From positions 235,941,889 through 236,005,888 of the forward strand of contig OV050030.1 of assembly GCA_920105625.2 (NCBI GenBank): a stretch of DNA of 64,000 nucleotides, given 5' to 3'. Positions 35,301 through 49,000 of the stretch are shown in pieces (positions within the stretch are counted from its first letter, which is position 1; every line of letters starts with the position of its first letter). This DNA is from Clusia tigrina (taxonomy: Eukaryota; Arthropoda; Insecta; Diptera; Clusiidae). The notes under the pieces are model-generated. The model was not told where the DNA came from and ran no database searches. It saw nothing but the letters and a program-made list of their open reading frames with translations. The position numbers and the translations under genes are program-made.

Positions 35301-38300
35301 GCATTTGTATGTTGCAAACTTTGATAGGTGTAGGACGTACCATATAGAAGTTAGGGCCATTTGAAGTTTTATCAGTGTTTGATTTGGGACTCAAGGGTAG
35401 CATAGCTGTGAGCGATAGCTTAAATTGACAAGAGGCTCGAGTACTTTATTGTTACAAAATTTCAAGGTTTTATGACGCTCCAGTAAAAAGTTACAACTAT
35501 TTGTATGTTACAAACTTTGATAGGTGTAGGACGTACCGTATAGAAGTTAGGGCCATTTGAAGTTTTATCAGTGTTTGATTTGGGACTCGAGGGTAGCATA
35601 GCTTTGAGCGATAACTTAAATTGACAAGAGGCTCGAGTACTTCATTTTTACAATATTTCTAGGTTTTATGACGCTCCAGTAAAAAGTTACAAGCATTTGT
35701 ATGTTGCAACCTTTGATAGGTGTAGGACGTACCATAGAGAAGTTAGGGCCATTTGAAGTTTTATCGGTGTTTAATTTGGGACTCAAGGGTAGCATAGCTT
35801 TTAGCGATAGCTTAAATTAACAAGAGGCTCGAATACTTTATTGTTACAAAACTTCAAGGTTTTATGACGCTCCAGTAAAAAGTTACAAGCATTTGTATGT
35901 TGCAAACTTTGATAGGTGTAGGACGTACCGTATAGAAATTAGGGCCATTTGATGTTTTATCAGTGATTGATTTGGGACTCAAGGGTAGCATAGCTTTGAA
36001 CGATAACTTAAATTGACAAGAAGCTAGAGTACTTTATTGTTACAAAATTTCAAGGTTTTATGACGCTATAGTAAAAAGTTACAAGCATTTGTATGTTGCA
36101 AACTTTGATAGGTGTAGGACGTACCGTATAGAAGTTAGGGCCATTTGAAGTTTTATCAGTGTTTGATTTGGGACTCAAGGGTAGCATAGCTTTGAGCAAT
36201 AACTTAAATTGACAAGAGGCTCGAGTACTTTATTTTTACAAAATTTCTAGGTTTTATGACGCTCCAGTAAAAAGTTACAAGCATTTGTATGTTGCAAACT
36301 TTGATAGGTGTAGGACATTGCATATAGAAGTAAGGGCCATTTGAAGTTTTATCGGTGTTTGATTTGGGACTCAAGGGTAGCATAGCTTTGAGCGATAGCT
36401 TAAATTGACAAGAGGCTCGAGTACTTTATTGTTACAAAATTTCAAGGTTTTATGACGCTCCAGTAAAAAGTTACAACCATTTGTATGTTGCAAACTTTGA
36501 TAGGTGTAGGACGTACCGTATAAAAGTTAGGGCCATTTGAAGTTTTATCAGTGTTTGATTTGGGACTTAAGGGTAGCATAGCTTTGAGCGATAGCTTAAA
36601 TTGACAAGAGGCTCGAGTACTTTATTGTTACAAAATTTCAAGGTTTTATGACGCTGCAGTAAAAAGTTACAACATTTGTATGTTGCAAACTTTGATAGGT
36701 GTGAGACGTACCTTATAGAAGTTAGGGCCATTTGAAGTTTTATCAGTGTTTGATTTGGGACTCAAGGGTAGCATAGCTTTGAGCGATAGCTTAAATTGAC
36801 AAGAGGCTCGAATACTTTATTGTTACAAAACTACATGGTTTTATGATCCTTCAGTAAAAAGTTACAAGCATTTGTATGTTGCAAACTTTGATAGGTGTAG
36901 GACGTACCGTATAGAAGTTAGGGCCATTTGAAGTTTTATCAATTTTTGATTTGGGACTCAAGGGTAGCATAGCTTTGAGCGATAGCTTAAATTGACAAGA
37001 GGCTCGAGTACTTTATTGTTACAAAATTTCAAGATTTTATGTCACTCCAGTAAAAAGTTACAAGCATTTGAATTTTGCAAACTTTGATAGGTGTAGGACG
37101 TACCGTATAGAAGTTAGGGCCATTTGAAGTTTTATCAGTATTTGACTTGGGACTCAAGGGTAGCATAGCTTTGAGCGATAGCTTAAATTGACAAGAGGCT
37201 CGAGTACCTTATTATTACAAAATTTCAAGGTTTTATGACGCTCTATTAAAAAGTTACAATCATTTGTATGTTGCAAACTTTGATAGGTATAGGACGTACC
37301 GAATAGAAGTTAGGGCCATTTGAAGTTTTATCAGTGTTTGATTTGGGACTCAAGGGTAGAATAGCTTGGAGCGATAGCTTAAATTGACAAGAGGCTCGAG
37401 TACTTTATTGTTACAAAATTTCAAGGTTTTATGACGCTCCAGTAAAAAGTTACAAGCATTTGTATGTTGCAAACTTTGATAGGTGTAGGACGTACCATAT
37501 AGAAATTAGGGCCATTTGATGTTTTATCAGTGTTTGATTTGGGAATCAAGGGTAGCATAGCTTTGAGCGATAGCTTAAATTGAGAAGAGGCTCGAATACT
37601 TTATTGTTACAAAACTTCAAGGTTTTATGACGCTCCAGTAAAAAGTTACAAGCATTTGAATGTTTGCAAACTTTGATAGGTGTAGGACGTACCGTATAGA
37701 AGTTAGGGCCATTTGAAGTTTTATCAGTGTTTGATTTGGGACTTAAGGGTAGCATAGCTTTGAGCGATAGCTTAAATTGACAAGAGGCTCGAGTACTTTA
37801 TTGTTACAAAATTTCAAGGTTTTATGTCGCTCCAGTAAAAAGTTACAAGCATTTGAATGTTGCAAACTTTGATAGGTGTAGGACGTACCGTATAGAAGTT
37901 AGGGCCATTTGAAGTTTTATCAGTATTTGACTTGGGACTCAAAGGTAGCATAGCTTTGAGCGATAGCTTAAATTGACAAGAGGCTCGAGTACCTTATTAT
38001 TACAAAATTTCAAGGTTTTATGACGCTCTATTAAAAAGTTACAATCATTTGTATGTTGCAAACTTTGATAGGTATAGGACGTACCGAATATAAGTTAGGG
38101 CCATTTGAAGTTTTATCAGTTTTTGACTTGGGACTCTAGGGTAGCATAGCTTGGAGCGATAGCTTAAATTGACAAGAGGCTCGAGTACTTTATTGTTACA
38201 AAATTTCAAGGTTTTATGACGCTCCAGTAAAAAGTTACAAACATTTGTATGTTGCAAACTTTGATAGGTGTAGGACGTACTCTATAGAAGTTTGGGCCAT

Positions 38301-38724
38301 TTGATGTTTTATCAGTGATTGATTTGGGACTCAAGGGTAGCATAGCTTTGAGCGATAACTTAAATTGACAAGAGGCTCGAGTACTTTATTTTTACAATAT
38401 TTCTAGGTTTTATGACGCTCCAGTAAAAAGTTACAAGCATTTGTATGTTGCAAACTTTGATAGGTGTAGGACGTACCATATAGAAGTTAGGGCCATTTGA
38501 AGTTTTATCAGTGTTTGATTTGGGACTCAAGGGTAGCATAGCTGTGAGCGATAGCTTAAATTGACAAGAGGCTCGAGTACTTTATTGTTACAAAATTTCA
38601 AGGTTTTATGACGCTCCAGTAAAAAGTTACAACTATTTGTATGTTACAAACTTTGATAGGTGTAGGACGTACCGTATAGAAGTTAGGGCCATTTGAAGTT
38701 TTATCAGTGTTTGATTTGGGACTT
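32370..38724 (+). repeat. 3,136-bp (16-monomer) tandem duplication, two copies
   Basis: About 32,370-35,588 matches 35,506-38,724 at an offset of 3,136 bp, exactly 16 x 196. Rare marks shared by both copies include GAGTACTTCATTTTTAC (near 32,500 and 35,636), ACATTGCATATAG (near 33,179 and 36,315) and ACTACATGGTTTTATGATCC (near 33,693 and 36,829). ATGTTTGCAAAC, a 1-bp insertion (near 34,525 and 37,661), and GACTCTAGGG (near 34,996 and 38,132) are also shared. By eye I found one difference, GAATGTTGC near 33,942 against GAATTTTGC near 37,078. The match ends where GACTCGAGGG near 35,586 faces GACTTAAGGG near 38,722. Confidence 0.92.
34090..34160 (+). repeat. 'ctctatt' monomer class, right half only (example)
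   Basis: This class carries GACGCTCTATTAAAAAG in place of GACGCTCCAGTAAAAAG. In most copies it is linked to GTACCTTATTATTAC upstream, and to ACAATCATTTG and GGTATAGGACGTACCGAA downstream. Other members lie near 34,890, 37,238, 38,026, 39,985, 41,943, 47,030, 52,707, 53,490, 55,647, 57,214, 58,192, 58,977, 60,740 and 62,308. I saw none to the left of 33 kb, so it marks the right-hand variant regime. Confidence 0.85.
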
Positions 38725-41700
38725 AAGGGTAGCATAGCTTTGAGCGATAGCTTAAATTGACAAGAGGCTCGAGTACTTTATTGTTACCAAATTTCAAGGT
38801 TTTATGACGCTGCAGTAAAAAGTTACAACATTTGTATGTTGCAAACTTTGATAGGTGTGAGACGTACCTTATAGAAGTTAGGGCCATTTGAAGTTTTATC
38901 AGTGTTTGATTTGGGACTCAAGAGTAGCATAGGTTTGAGCAATAACTTAAATTGACAAGAGGCTCGAATAATTTATTGTTACAAAGCTTCAAGGTTTTAT
39001 GACGCTCCAGTAAAAAGTTACAAGCATTTGTATGTTGCAACCTTTGATAGGTGTAGGACGTACCGTATAGAAGTTAGGGCCATTTGAAGTTTTATCAGTT
39101 TTTGATTTGGGACTCAAGGGTAGCATAGCTTGGAGCGATGGCTTAAATTGACTAGAGGCTCGAGTACTTTATTGTTATAAAATATCAAGGTTTTATGACG
39201 CTCCAGTAAAAAGTTACAAGCATTTGTATGTTGCAAACTTTGATAGGTGGAGGACGTACCGTATAGAAGTTAGGGCCATTTGAAGTTTTATCAGTGTTTG
39301 ATTTGGGACTCAAGGGTAGCATAGCTTTGAGCGATAGCTTAAATTGACAAGAGGCTCGAGTACTTTATTGTTACAAAATTTCAAGGTTTTATGACGCTCC
39401 AGTAAAAAGTTACAAGCATTTGTATGTTGCAAACTTTGATAGGTGTAGGACGTTGCATATAGAAGTAAGGGCCATTTGAAGTTTTATCGGTGTTTGATTT
39501 GGGACTCAAGCGTAGCATAGCTTTGAGCGATAGCTTAAATTGACAAGAGGCTCGAGTACTTTATTGTTACAAAATTTCAAGGTTTTATGACGCTCCAGTA
39601 AAAAGTTACAACCATTTGTATGGTGCAAACTTTGATAGGTGTAGGACGTACCGTATAGAAGTTAGGGCCATTTGAAATTTTATCAGTTTTTGATTTGGGA
39701 CTCAAGGGTAGCATAGCTTTGAGCGATAGCTTAATTTGACAAGAGGCTCGAGGACTTTATTGTTACAAAATTTCAAGGTTTTATGTCGCTCCAGTAAAAA
39801 GTTACAAGCATTTGAATGTTGCAAACTTTGATAGGTGTAGGACGTACCGTATAGAAGTTAGAGCCATTTGAAGTTTTATCAGTATTTGACTTGGGACTCA
39901 AGGGTAGCATAGCTTTGAGCGATAGCTTAAATTGACAAGAGGCTCGAGTACCTTATTATTACAAAATTTCAAGGTTTTATGACGCTCTATTAAAAAGTTA
40001 CAAGCATTTGTATGTTGCAAACTTTGATAGGTATAGGACGTACCGAATAGAAGTTAGGGCCATTTGAAGTTTTATCAGTTTTTGATTTGGGACTCAAGGG
40101 TAGCATAGCTTTGAGCGATAGCTTAAATTGACAAGAGGCTCGAGTACTTTATTGTTACAAAATTTCAAGGTTTTATGACGCTCCAGTAAAAAGTTACAAC
40201 CATTTGTATGTTGCAAACTTTGATAGGTGTAGGACGTACCGTATAGAAGTTAGGGCCATTTGAAGTTTTATCAGTGTTTGATTTGGGACTCAAGGGTAGC
40301 ATAGCTTGGAGCGATAGCTTAAATTGACAAGAGGCTCGAGTACCTTATTGTTACAAAATTTCAAGGTTTTATGACGCTCCAGTAAAAAGTTACAAGCATT
40401 TGTATGTTGCAAACTTTGATAGGTGTAGGACGTACCATGTAGAAATTAGGGCCATTTCATGTTTTATCAGTGTTTGATTTGGGAATCAAGGGTAGCATAG
40501 CTTTGAGCGATAGCTTGAATTGACAAGAGGCTCGAATACTTTATTGTTACAAAACTTCAAGGTTTTATGACGCTCCAGTAAAAAGTTACAAGCATTTGTA
40601 TGTTGCAAACTTTGATAGGTGTAGGACGTACCGTATAGAAGTTAGGGCCATTTGAAGTTTTATCAGTTTTTGATTTGGGACTCAAGGGTAGCATAGCTTT
40701 GAGCGATAGCTTAAATTGACAAGAGGCTCGAATACTTTATTGTTACAAAATTTCAAGGTTTTATGACGCTCCAGTAAAAAGTTACAAGCATTTGTATGTT
40801 GCAAACTTTGATAGGTGTAGGACGTACCGTATAGAAGTTTGGGCCATTTGATGTTTTATCAGTGATTGATTTGGGACTCAAGGGTAGCATAGCTTTGAGC
40901 GATAACTTAAATTGACAAAAGGCTCGAGTACTTTATTTTTACAATATTTCTAGGTTTTATGACGCTCCAGTAAAAGTTACAAGCATTTGTATGTTGCAAA
41001 CTTTGATAGGTGTAGGACTTTGCATATAGAAGTAAGGGCCATTTGAAGTTTTATCGGTGTTTGATTTGGGACTCAAGCGTAGCATAGCTTTGAGCGATAG
41101 CTTAAATTGACAAGAGGCTCGAGTACTTTATTGTTACAAAATTTCAAGGTTTCATGACGCTCCAGTAAAAAGTTACAACCATTTGTATGGTGCAAACTTT
41201 GATAGGTGTAGGACGTACCGTATAGAAGTTTGGGCCATTTCATGTTTTATCAGTGATTGATTTGGGACTCAAGGGTAGCATAGCTTTGAGCGATAACTTA
41301 AATTGACTAGAGGCTCGAGTACTTTATTGTTACAAAATTTCAAGGTTTTATGACGCTCCAGTAAAAAGTTACAAGCATTTGTATGTTGCAAACTTTGATA
41401 GGTGTAGGACGTTGCATATAGAAGTAAGGGCCATTTGAAGTTTTATCGGTGTTTGATTTGGGACTCAAGCGTAGCATAGCTTTGAGCGATAGCTTAAATT
41501 GACAAGAGGCTCGAGTACTTTATTGTTACAAAATTTCAAGGTTTTACGACGCTCCAGTAAAAAGTTACAACCATTTGTATGGTGCAAACTTTGATAGTTG
41601 TAGGACGTACCGTATAGAAGTTAGGGCCATTTTGAAATTTTATCAGTTTTTGATTTGGGACTCAAGGGTAGCATAGCTTTGAGCGATAGCTTAATTTGAC

Positions 41701-43000
41701 AAGAGGCTCGAGGACTTTATTGTTACAAAATTTCAAGGTTTTATGTCGCTCCAGTAAAAAGTTACAAGCATTTGAATGTTGCAAACTTTGATAGGTGTAG
41801 GACGTACCGTATAGAAGTAAAAGCCATTTGAAGTTTTATCAGTATTTGACTTGGGACTCAAGGGTAGCATAGCTTTGAGCGATAGCTTAAATTGACAAGA
41901 GGCTCGAGTACCTTATTATTACAAAATTTCAAGGTTTTATGACGCTCTATTAAAAAGTTACAAGCATTTGTATGTTGCAAACTTTGATAGGTATAGGACG
42001 TACCGAGTAGAAGTTAGGGCCATTTGAAGTTTTATCAGTTTTTGATTTGGGACTCAAGGGTAGCATAGCTTTGAGCGATAGCTTAAATTGACAAGAGGCT
42101 CGAGTACTTTATTGTTACAAAATTTCAAGGTTTTATGACGCTCCAGTAAAAAGTTACAACCATTTGTATGTTGCAAACTTTGATAGGTGTAGGACGTACC
42201 GTATAGAAGTTAGGGCCATTTGAAGTTTTATCAGTGTTTCATTTGGGACTCAAGGGTAGCATAGCTTGGAGCGATAGCTTAAATTGACAAGAGGCTCGAG
42301 TACCTTATTGTTACAAAATTTCAAGGTTTTATGACGCTCCAGTAAAAAGTTACAAGCATTTGTATGTTGCAAACTTTGATAGGTGTAGGACGTACCATGT
42401 AGAAATTAGGGCCATTTGATGTTTTATCAGTGTTTGATTTGGGAATCAAGGGTAGCATAGCTTTGAGCGATAGCTTGAATTGACAAGAGGCTCGAATACT
42501 TTATTGTTACAAAACTTCAAGGTTTTATGACGCTCCAGTAAAAAGTTACAAGCATTTGTATGTTGCAAACTTTGATAGGTGTAGGACGTACCGTATAGAA
42601 GTTAGGGCCATTTGAAGTTTTATCAGTTTTTGATTTGGGACTCAAGGGTAGCATAGCTTTGAGCGATAGCTTAAATTGTCAAGAGGCTCGAATACTTTAT
42701 TGTTACAAAACTTCAAGGTTTTATGACGCTCCAGTAAAAAGTTACAAGCATTTGTATGTTGCAAACTTTGATAGGTGTAGGACGTACCGTATAGAAGTTT
42801 GGGCCATTTGATGTTTTATCAGTGATTGATTTGGGACTCAAGGGTAGCATAGCTTTGAGCGATAACTTAAATTGACAAGAGGCTCGAGTACTTTATTTTT
42901 ACAATATTTCTAGGTTTTATGACGCTCCAGTAAAAGTTACAAGCATTTGTATGTTGCAAACTTTGATAGGTGTAGGACGTACCATATAGAAGTTAGGGCC
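38725..43000 (+). repeat. Satellite domain with a 10-monomer duplication of about 1,960 bp
   Basis: About 39,345-41,010 matches 41,304-42,970 at an offset of 1,959 bp. The offset becomes 1,960 bp after a 1-bp insertion, CCATTTTGAAAT, near 41,630. Shared marks are CGTTGCATATAG (39,451 and 41,410), CAAGCGTAGC, TATGGTGCAAAC, CGAGGACTTT and the 195-bp unit with CAGTAAAAGTTAC (near 40,968 and 42,928). Between the copies, about 41,010-41,305 holds another derivative of the same TTGCATATAG unit, 1,567 bp from the first. The region was therefore built by more than one exchange. Confidence 0.82.
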
Positions 43001-46000
43001 ATTTGAAGTTTTATCAGTGTTTGATTTGGGACTCAAGGGTAGCATAGCTTTGAGCGATAGCTTAAATTGACAAGAGGCTCGAATACTTTATTGTTACAAA
43101 ACTTCAAGGTTTTATGACGCTCCAGTAAAAAGTTACAAGCATTTGTATGTTGCAAACTTTGATAGGTGTAGGACGTACCGTATAGAAGTTAGGGCCATTT
43201 GATGTTTTATCAGTGATTGATTTCTGACTCAAGGGTAGCATAGCTTTGAGCGATAACTTAAATTGACAAGAAGCTCGAGTACTTTATTGTTACAAAATAT
43301 CAAGGTTTTATGACGCTATAGTAAAAAGTTACAAGCATTTGTATGTTGCAAACTTTGATAGGTGTAGGACCTGTTGTTAGGGCCATTTGAAGTTTTATCC
43401 GTGTTTGATTTGGGACTCGAGGGTAGCATAGCTTTGAGCGATAACTTAAATTGACAAGAGGCTCGAGTACTTTATTTTTACAAAATTTCTAGGTTTTATG
43501 ACGCTCCAGTAAAAAGTTACAACCATTTGTATGTTGCAAACTTTGGTAGGTGTAGGACGTACCGTATAGAAGTTAGGGCCATTTGAAGTTTTATCAGTGT
43601 TTGATTTGGGACTCAAGGGTAGCATAGCTTTGAGCGATAGCTTAAATTGACAAGCGACTCGAGTACTTTATTGTTACAAAATTTCAAGGTTTTATGACGC
43701 TCCAGTAAAAAGTTACAACATTTGTATGTTGCAAACTTTGATAGCTGTAGGACGTACCGTACAGAAGTTAGGGCCATTTGAAGTTTTATCAGTGTTTGAT
43801 TTGGGACTCAAGGATAGCATAGCTTGGATCGATAGCTTAAATTGATAAGAGGCTCGAGTACTTTATTGTTACAAAATTTCAAGGTTTTATGACGCTCCAG
43901 TAAAAAGTTACAAGCATTTGTATGTTGCAAACTTTGATAGGTGTAGGACGTACCGTATAGAAGTTAGGGCCATTTGAAGTTTTATCAGTGTTTGATTTGG
44001 GACTCGAGGGTAGCATAGCTTTGAGCGATAACTTAAATTGACTAGAGGCTCGAGTACTTTATTTTTACAATATTTCTAGGTTTTATGACGCTCCAGTAAA
44101 AAGTTACAAGCATTTGTATGTTGCAAACTTTGATAGGTGTAGGACGTACCATAGAGAAGTTAGGGCCATTTGAAGTTTTATCGGTGTTTGATTTGGGACT
44201 CAAGGGTAGCATAGCTTTGAGCGATAGCTTAAATTGACAAGAGGCTCGAGTACTTTATTGTTACAAAATTTCAAGGTTTTATGACGTTGCAGTAAAAAGT
44301 TACAACATTTGTATGTTGCAAACTTTGATAGGTGTGAGACGTACCTTATAGAAGTTAGGGCCATTTGAAGATTTATCAGTTTTTGATTTGGGACTCAAGG
44401 GTAGCATAGCTTTGAGCGATAGCTTAAATTGACAAGAGGCTCGAGTACTTTATTGTTACAAAATTTCAAGGTTTTATGACGCTCCAGTAAAAACTTACAA
44501 GCATTTGAATGTTGCAAACTTTGATAGGTGTAGGACGTACCGTATAGAAGTTAGGGCCATTTTTAATTTTATCAGTGTTTGACTTGGGACTCAAGGGTAG
44601 CATAGCTTTGAGCGATAGCTTAAATTGACAAGAGGCTCGAGTACTTTATTGTTACAAAATTTCAAGGTTTTATGACGCAGCAGTTAAAAGTTACAACATT
44701 TGTATGTTGCAAACTTTGAGAGGTGTGAGACGTACCTTATAGAAGTTAGGGCCATTTGAAGTTTTATCAGTGTTTGATTTGGGACTTAAGGGTAGCATAG
44801 CTTTGAGCGATAGCTTAAATTGACAAGAGGCTCGAGTACTTTATTGTTACAAAATTTCAAGGTTTTATGACGCTCCAGTAAAAAGTTACAAGCATTTGTA
44901 TGTTGCAAACTTTGATAGGTGTAGGACGTACCGTATAGAAGTTAGGGCCATTTGAAGTTTTATCAGTGTTTGATTTGGGACTCAAGGGTAGCATAGCTTG
45001 GATCGATAGCTTAAATTGATAAGAGGCTCGAGTACTTTATTGTTACAAAATTTCAAGGTTTTATGACGCTCCAGTAAAAAGTTACAAGCATTTGTATGTT
45101 GCAAACTTTGATAGGTGTAGGACGTACCATAGAGAAGTTAGGGCCATTTGAAGTTTTATCGGTGTTTGATTTGGGACTCAAGGGTAGCATAGCTTTGAGC
45201 GATAGCTTAAATTAACAAGAGGTCCGAGTACTTTATTGTTACAAAATTTCAAGGTTTTATGACGCTCCAGTAAAAAGTTACAACCATTTGTGTGTTGCAA
45301 ATTTTGATAGGTGTAGGACGTACCGTATAGAAGTTAGGGCCATTTGAAGTTTTATCAGTGTTTGATTTGGGACTTAAGGGTAGCATAGCTTTGAGCGATA
45401 GCTTAAATTGACAAGAGGCTCGAGTACTTTATTGTTACAAAATTTCAAGGTTTTATGACGCTCCAGTAAAAAGTTACAAGCATTTGAATGTTGCAAACTT
45501 TGATAGGTGTAGGACGTACCATATAGAAGTTAGGGCCATTTGTAGTTTTATCAGTGTTTGACTTGGGACTCAAGGGTAGCATAGCTTTGAGCGATAGCTT
45601 AAATTGACAAGAGGCTCGAGTACTTTATTGTTACAAAATTTCAAGGTTTTATGACGCAGCAGTAAAAAGTTACAACATTTGTATGTTGCAAACTTTGAGA
45701 GGTGTGAGACGTACCTTATAGAAGTTAGGGCCATTTGAAGTTTTATCAGTGTTTGATTTGGGACTTAAGGGTAGCATAGCTTTGAGCGATAGCTTAAATT
45801 GACAAGAGGCTCGAATACTTTATTGTTACAAAACTTCAAGGTTTTATGACGCTCCAGTAAAAAGTTACAAGCAGTTGTATGTTGCAAACTTTGATAGGTG
45901 TAGGACGTACCGTATAGAAGTTAGGGCCATTTGATGTTTTATCAGTGATTGATTTGGGACTCAAGGGTAGCATAGCTTTGAACGATAACTTAAATTGACA

Positions 46001-49000
46001 AGAAGCTCGAGTACTTTATTGTTACAAAATTTCAAGGTTTTATGACGCTATAGTAAAAAGTTACAAGCATTTGTATGTTGCAAACTTTGATAGGTGTAGG
46101 ACGTACCGTATAGAAGTTAGGGCCATTTGAAGTTTTATCAGTGTTTGATTTGGGACTCGAGGGTAGCATAGCTTTGAGCAATAACTTAAATTGACAAGAG
46201 GCTCGAGTACTTTATTTTTACAAAATTTCTAGGTTTTATGACGCTCCAGTAAAAAGTTACAAGCATTTGTATGTTGCAAACTTTGATAGGTGTAGGACAT
46301 TCCATATAGAAGTAAGGGCCATTTGAAGTTTTATCGGTGTTTGATTTGGGACTCAAGGGTAGCATAGCTTTGAGCGATAGCTTAAATTGACAGGAGGCTC
46401 GAGTACTTTATTGTTACAAAATTTCAAAGTTTTATGACGCTCCAGTAAAAAGTTACAACATTTGTATGTTGCAAACTTTGATAGGTGTGAGACGTACCTT
46501 ATAGAAGTTAGGGCCATTTGAAGTTTTATCAGTGTTTGATTTGGGACTCAAGGGTAGCATAGCCTTGAGCGATAGCTTAAATTGACAAGAGGTTCGAATA
46601 CTTTATTCTTACAAAGCTTCATGGTTTTATGATGCTCCAGTAAAAAGTTACAAGCATTTGTATGTTGCAAAGTTTGATAGGTGTAGGACGTACCGTATAG
46701 AAGTTAGGGCCATTTGAAGTTTTATCAGTTTTTGATTTGGGACTCAAGGGTAGCATAGCTTTGAGCGATAGCTTAAATTGACAAGAGGCTCGAGTACTTT
46801 ATTGTTACAAAATTTCAAGGTTTTATGTCGCTCCAGTAAAAAGTTACAAGCATTTGAATGTTGCAAACTTTGATAGGTGTAGGACGTACCGTATAGAAGT
46901 TAGGGCCATTTGAAGTTTTATCAGTATTTGACTTGGGACTCAAGGGTAGCATAGCTTTGAGCGATAGCTTAAATTGACAAGAGGCTCGAGTACCTTATTA
47001 TTACAAAATTTCAAGGTTTTATGACGCTCTATTAAAAAGTTACAATCATTTGTATGTTGCAAACTTTGATATGTATAGGACGTACCGAATAGAAGTTAGG
47101 GCCATTTGAAGTTTAATCAGTGTTTGATTTGGGACTCAAGGGTAGAATAGCTTGGAGCGATAGCTTAAATTGACAAGAGGCTCGAGTACTTTATTGTTAC
47201 AAAATTTCAAGGTTTTATGACGCTCCAGTAAAAAGTTACAAGCATTTGTATGTTGCAAACTTTGATAGGTGTAGGACGTATCATATAGAAATTAGGGCCA
47301 TTTGATGTTTTATCAGTGTTTGATTTGGGAATCAAGGGTAGCATAGCTTTGAGCGATAGCTTAAATTGACAAGAGGCTCGAATACTTTATTGTTACAAAA
47401 CTTCAAGGTTTTATGACGCTCCAGTAAAAAGTTACAAGCATTTGTATGTTGCAAACTTTGATAGGTGTAGGACGTACCGTATAGAAGTTAGGACCATTTG
47501 AAGTTTTATCAGTTTTTGACTTGGGACTCAAGGGTAGCATAGCTTTGAGCGATAACTTGAATTGACAAGAGGCTCGAGTACTTTATTTTTACAATATTTC
47601 TAGGTTTTATGACGCTCCAGTAAAAAGTTACAAGCATTTGTATGTTGCAAACTTTGATAGGTGTAGGATGTACCATATAGAAGTTAGGGCCATTTGAAGT
47701 TTTATCAGTGTTTGATTTGGGACTCAAGGGTAGCATAGCTGTGAGCGATAGCTTAAATTGACAAGAGGCTCGAGTACTTTATTGTTACAAAATTTCAAGG
47801 TTTTATGACGCTCCAGTAAAAAGTTACAACTATTTGAATGTTACAAACTTTGATAGGTGTAGGACGTACCGTATAGAAGTTAGGGCCACTTGAAGTTTTA
47901 TCAGTGTTTGATTTGGGACTTAAGGGTAGCATAGCTTTGAGCGATAGGTTAAATTGACAAGAGGCTCGAGTACTTTATTGTTACAAAATTTCAAGGTTTT
48001 ATGACGCTCCAGTAAAAAGTTACAACCATTTGTATGTTGCAAACTTTGATAGGTGTAGGACGTAGCGTATAGAAGTTAGGGTGATTTGAAGTTTTATCAG
48101 TGTTTAATTTTGACTTAAGGGTAGCATAGCTTTGAGCGATAGCTTAAATTGACAAAAGGCTCGAGTACTTTATTGTTACAAAATTTCAAGGTTTTATGAC
48201 GCTCCAGTAAAAAGTTACAACCATTTGTATGTTGCAAACTTTGATAGGTGTAGGACGTACCGTATAGAAGTTAGGGCCATTTGAAGTTTTATCAGTTTTT
48301 GATTTGGGACTCAAGGGTAGCATAGCTTTAAGCGATAGCTTAATTTGACAAGAGGCTCGAGGACTTTATTGTTACAAAGCTTCAAGGTTTTATGACGCTC
48401 CAGTAAAAAGTTACAAGCATTTGTATGTTGCAACCTTTGATAGGTGTAGGACGTACCGTATAGAAGTTAGGGCCATTTGAAGTTTTATCAGTGTTTGATT
48501 TGGGACTCAAGGGTAGCATAGCTTTGAGCGATAGCTTAAATTGACAAGAGGCTCGAATACTTTATTGTTACAAAACTACATGGTTTTATGATGCTCCAGT
48601 AAAAAGTTACAAGCATTTGTATGTTGCAAACTTTGATAGGTGTAGGACGTACCGTATAGAAGTTAGGGCCATTTGAAATTTTATCAGTTTTTGATTTGGG
48701 ACTCAAGGGTAGCATAGCTTTGAGCGATAGCTTAATTTGACAAGAGGCTCGAGGACTTTATTGTTACAAAATTTCAAGGTTTTATGTCGCTCCAGTAAAA
48801 AGTTACAAGCATTTGAATGTTGCAAACTTTGATAGGTGTAGGACGTACCGTATAGAAGTTAGAGCCATTTGAAGTTTTATCAGTATTTGACTTTTGACTA
48901 AAGGGTAGCATAGCTTTGAGCGCTAGCTTAAATTGACAAGAGGCTCGAGTACCTTATTGTTACAAAATTTCAAGGTTTTATGACGCTCCAGTAAAAAGTT

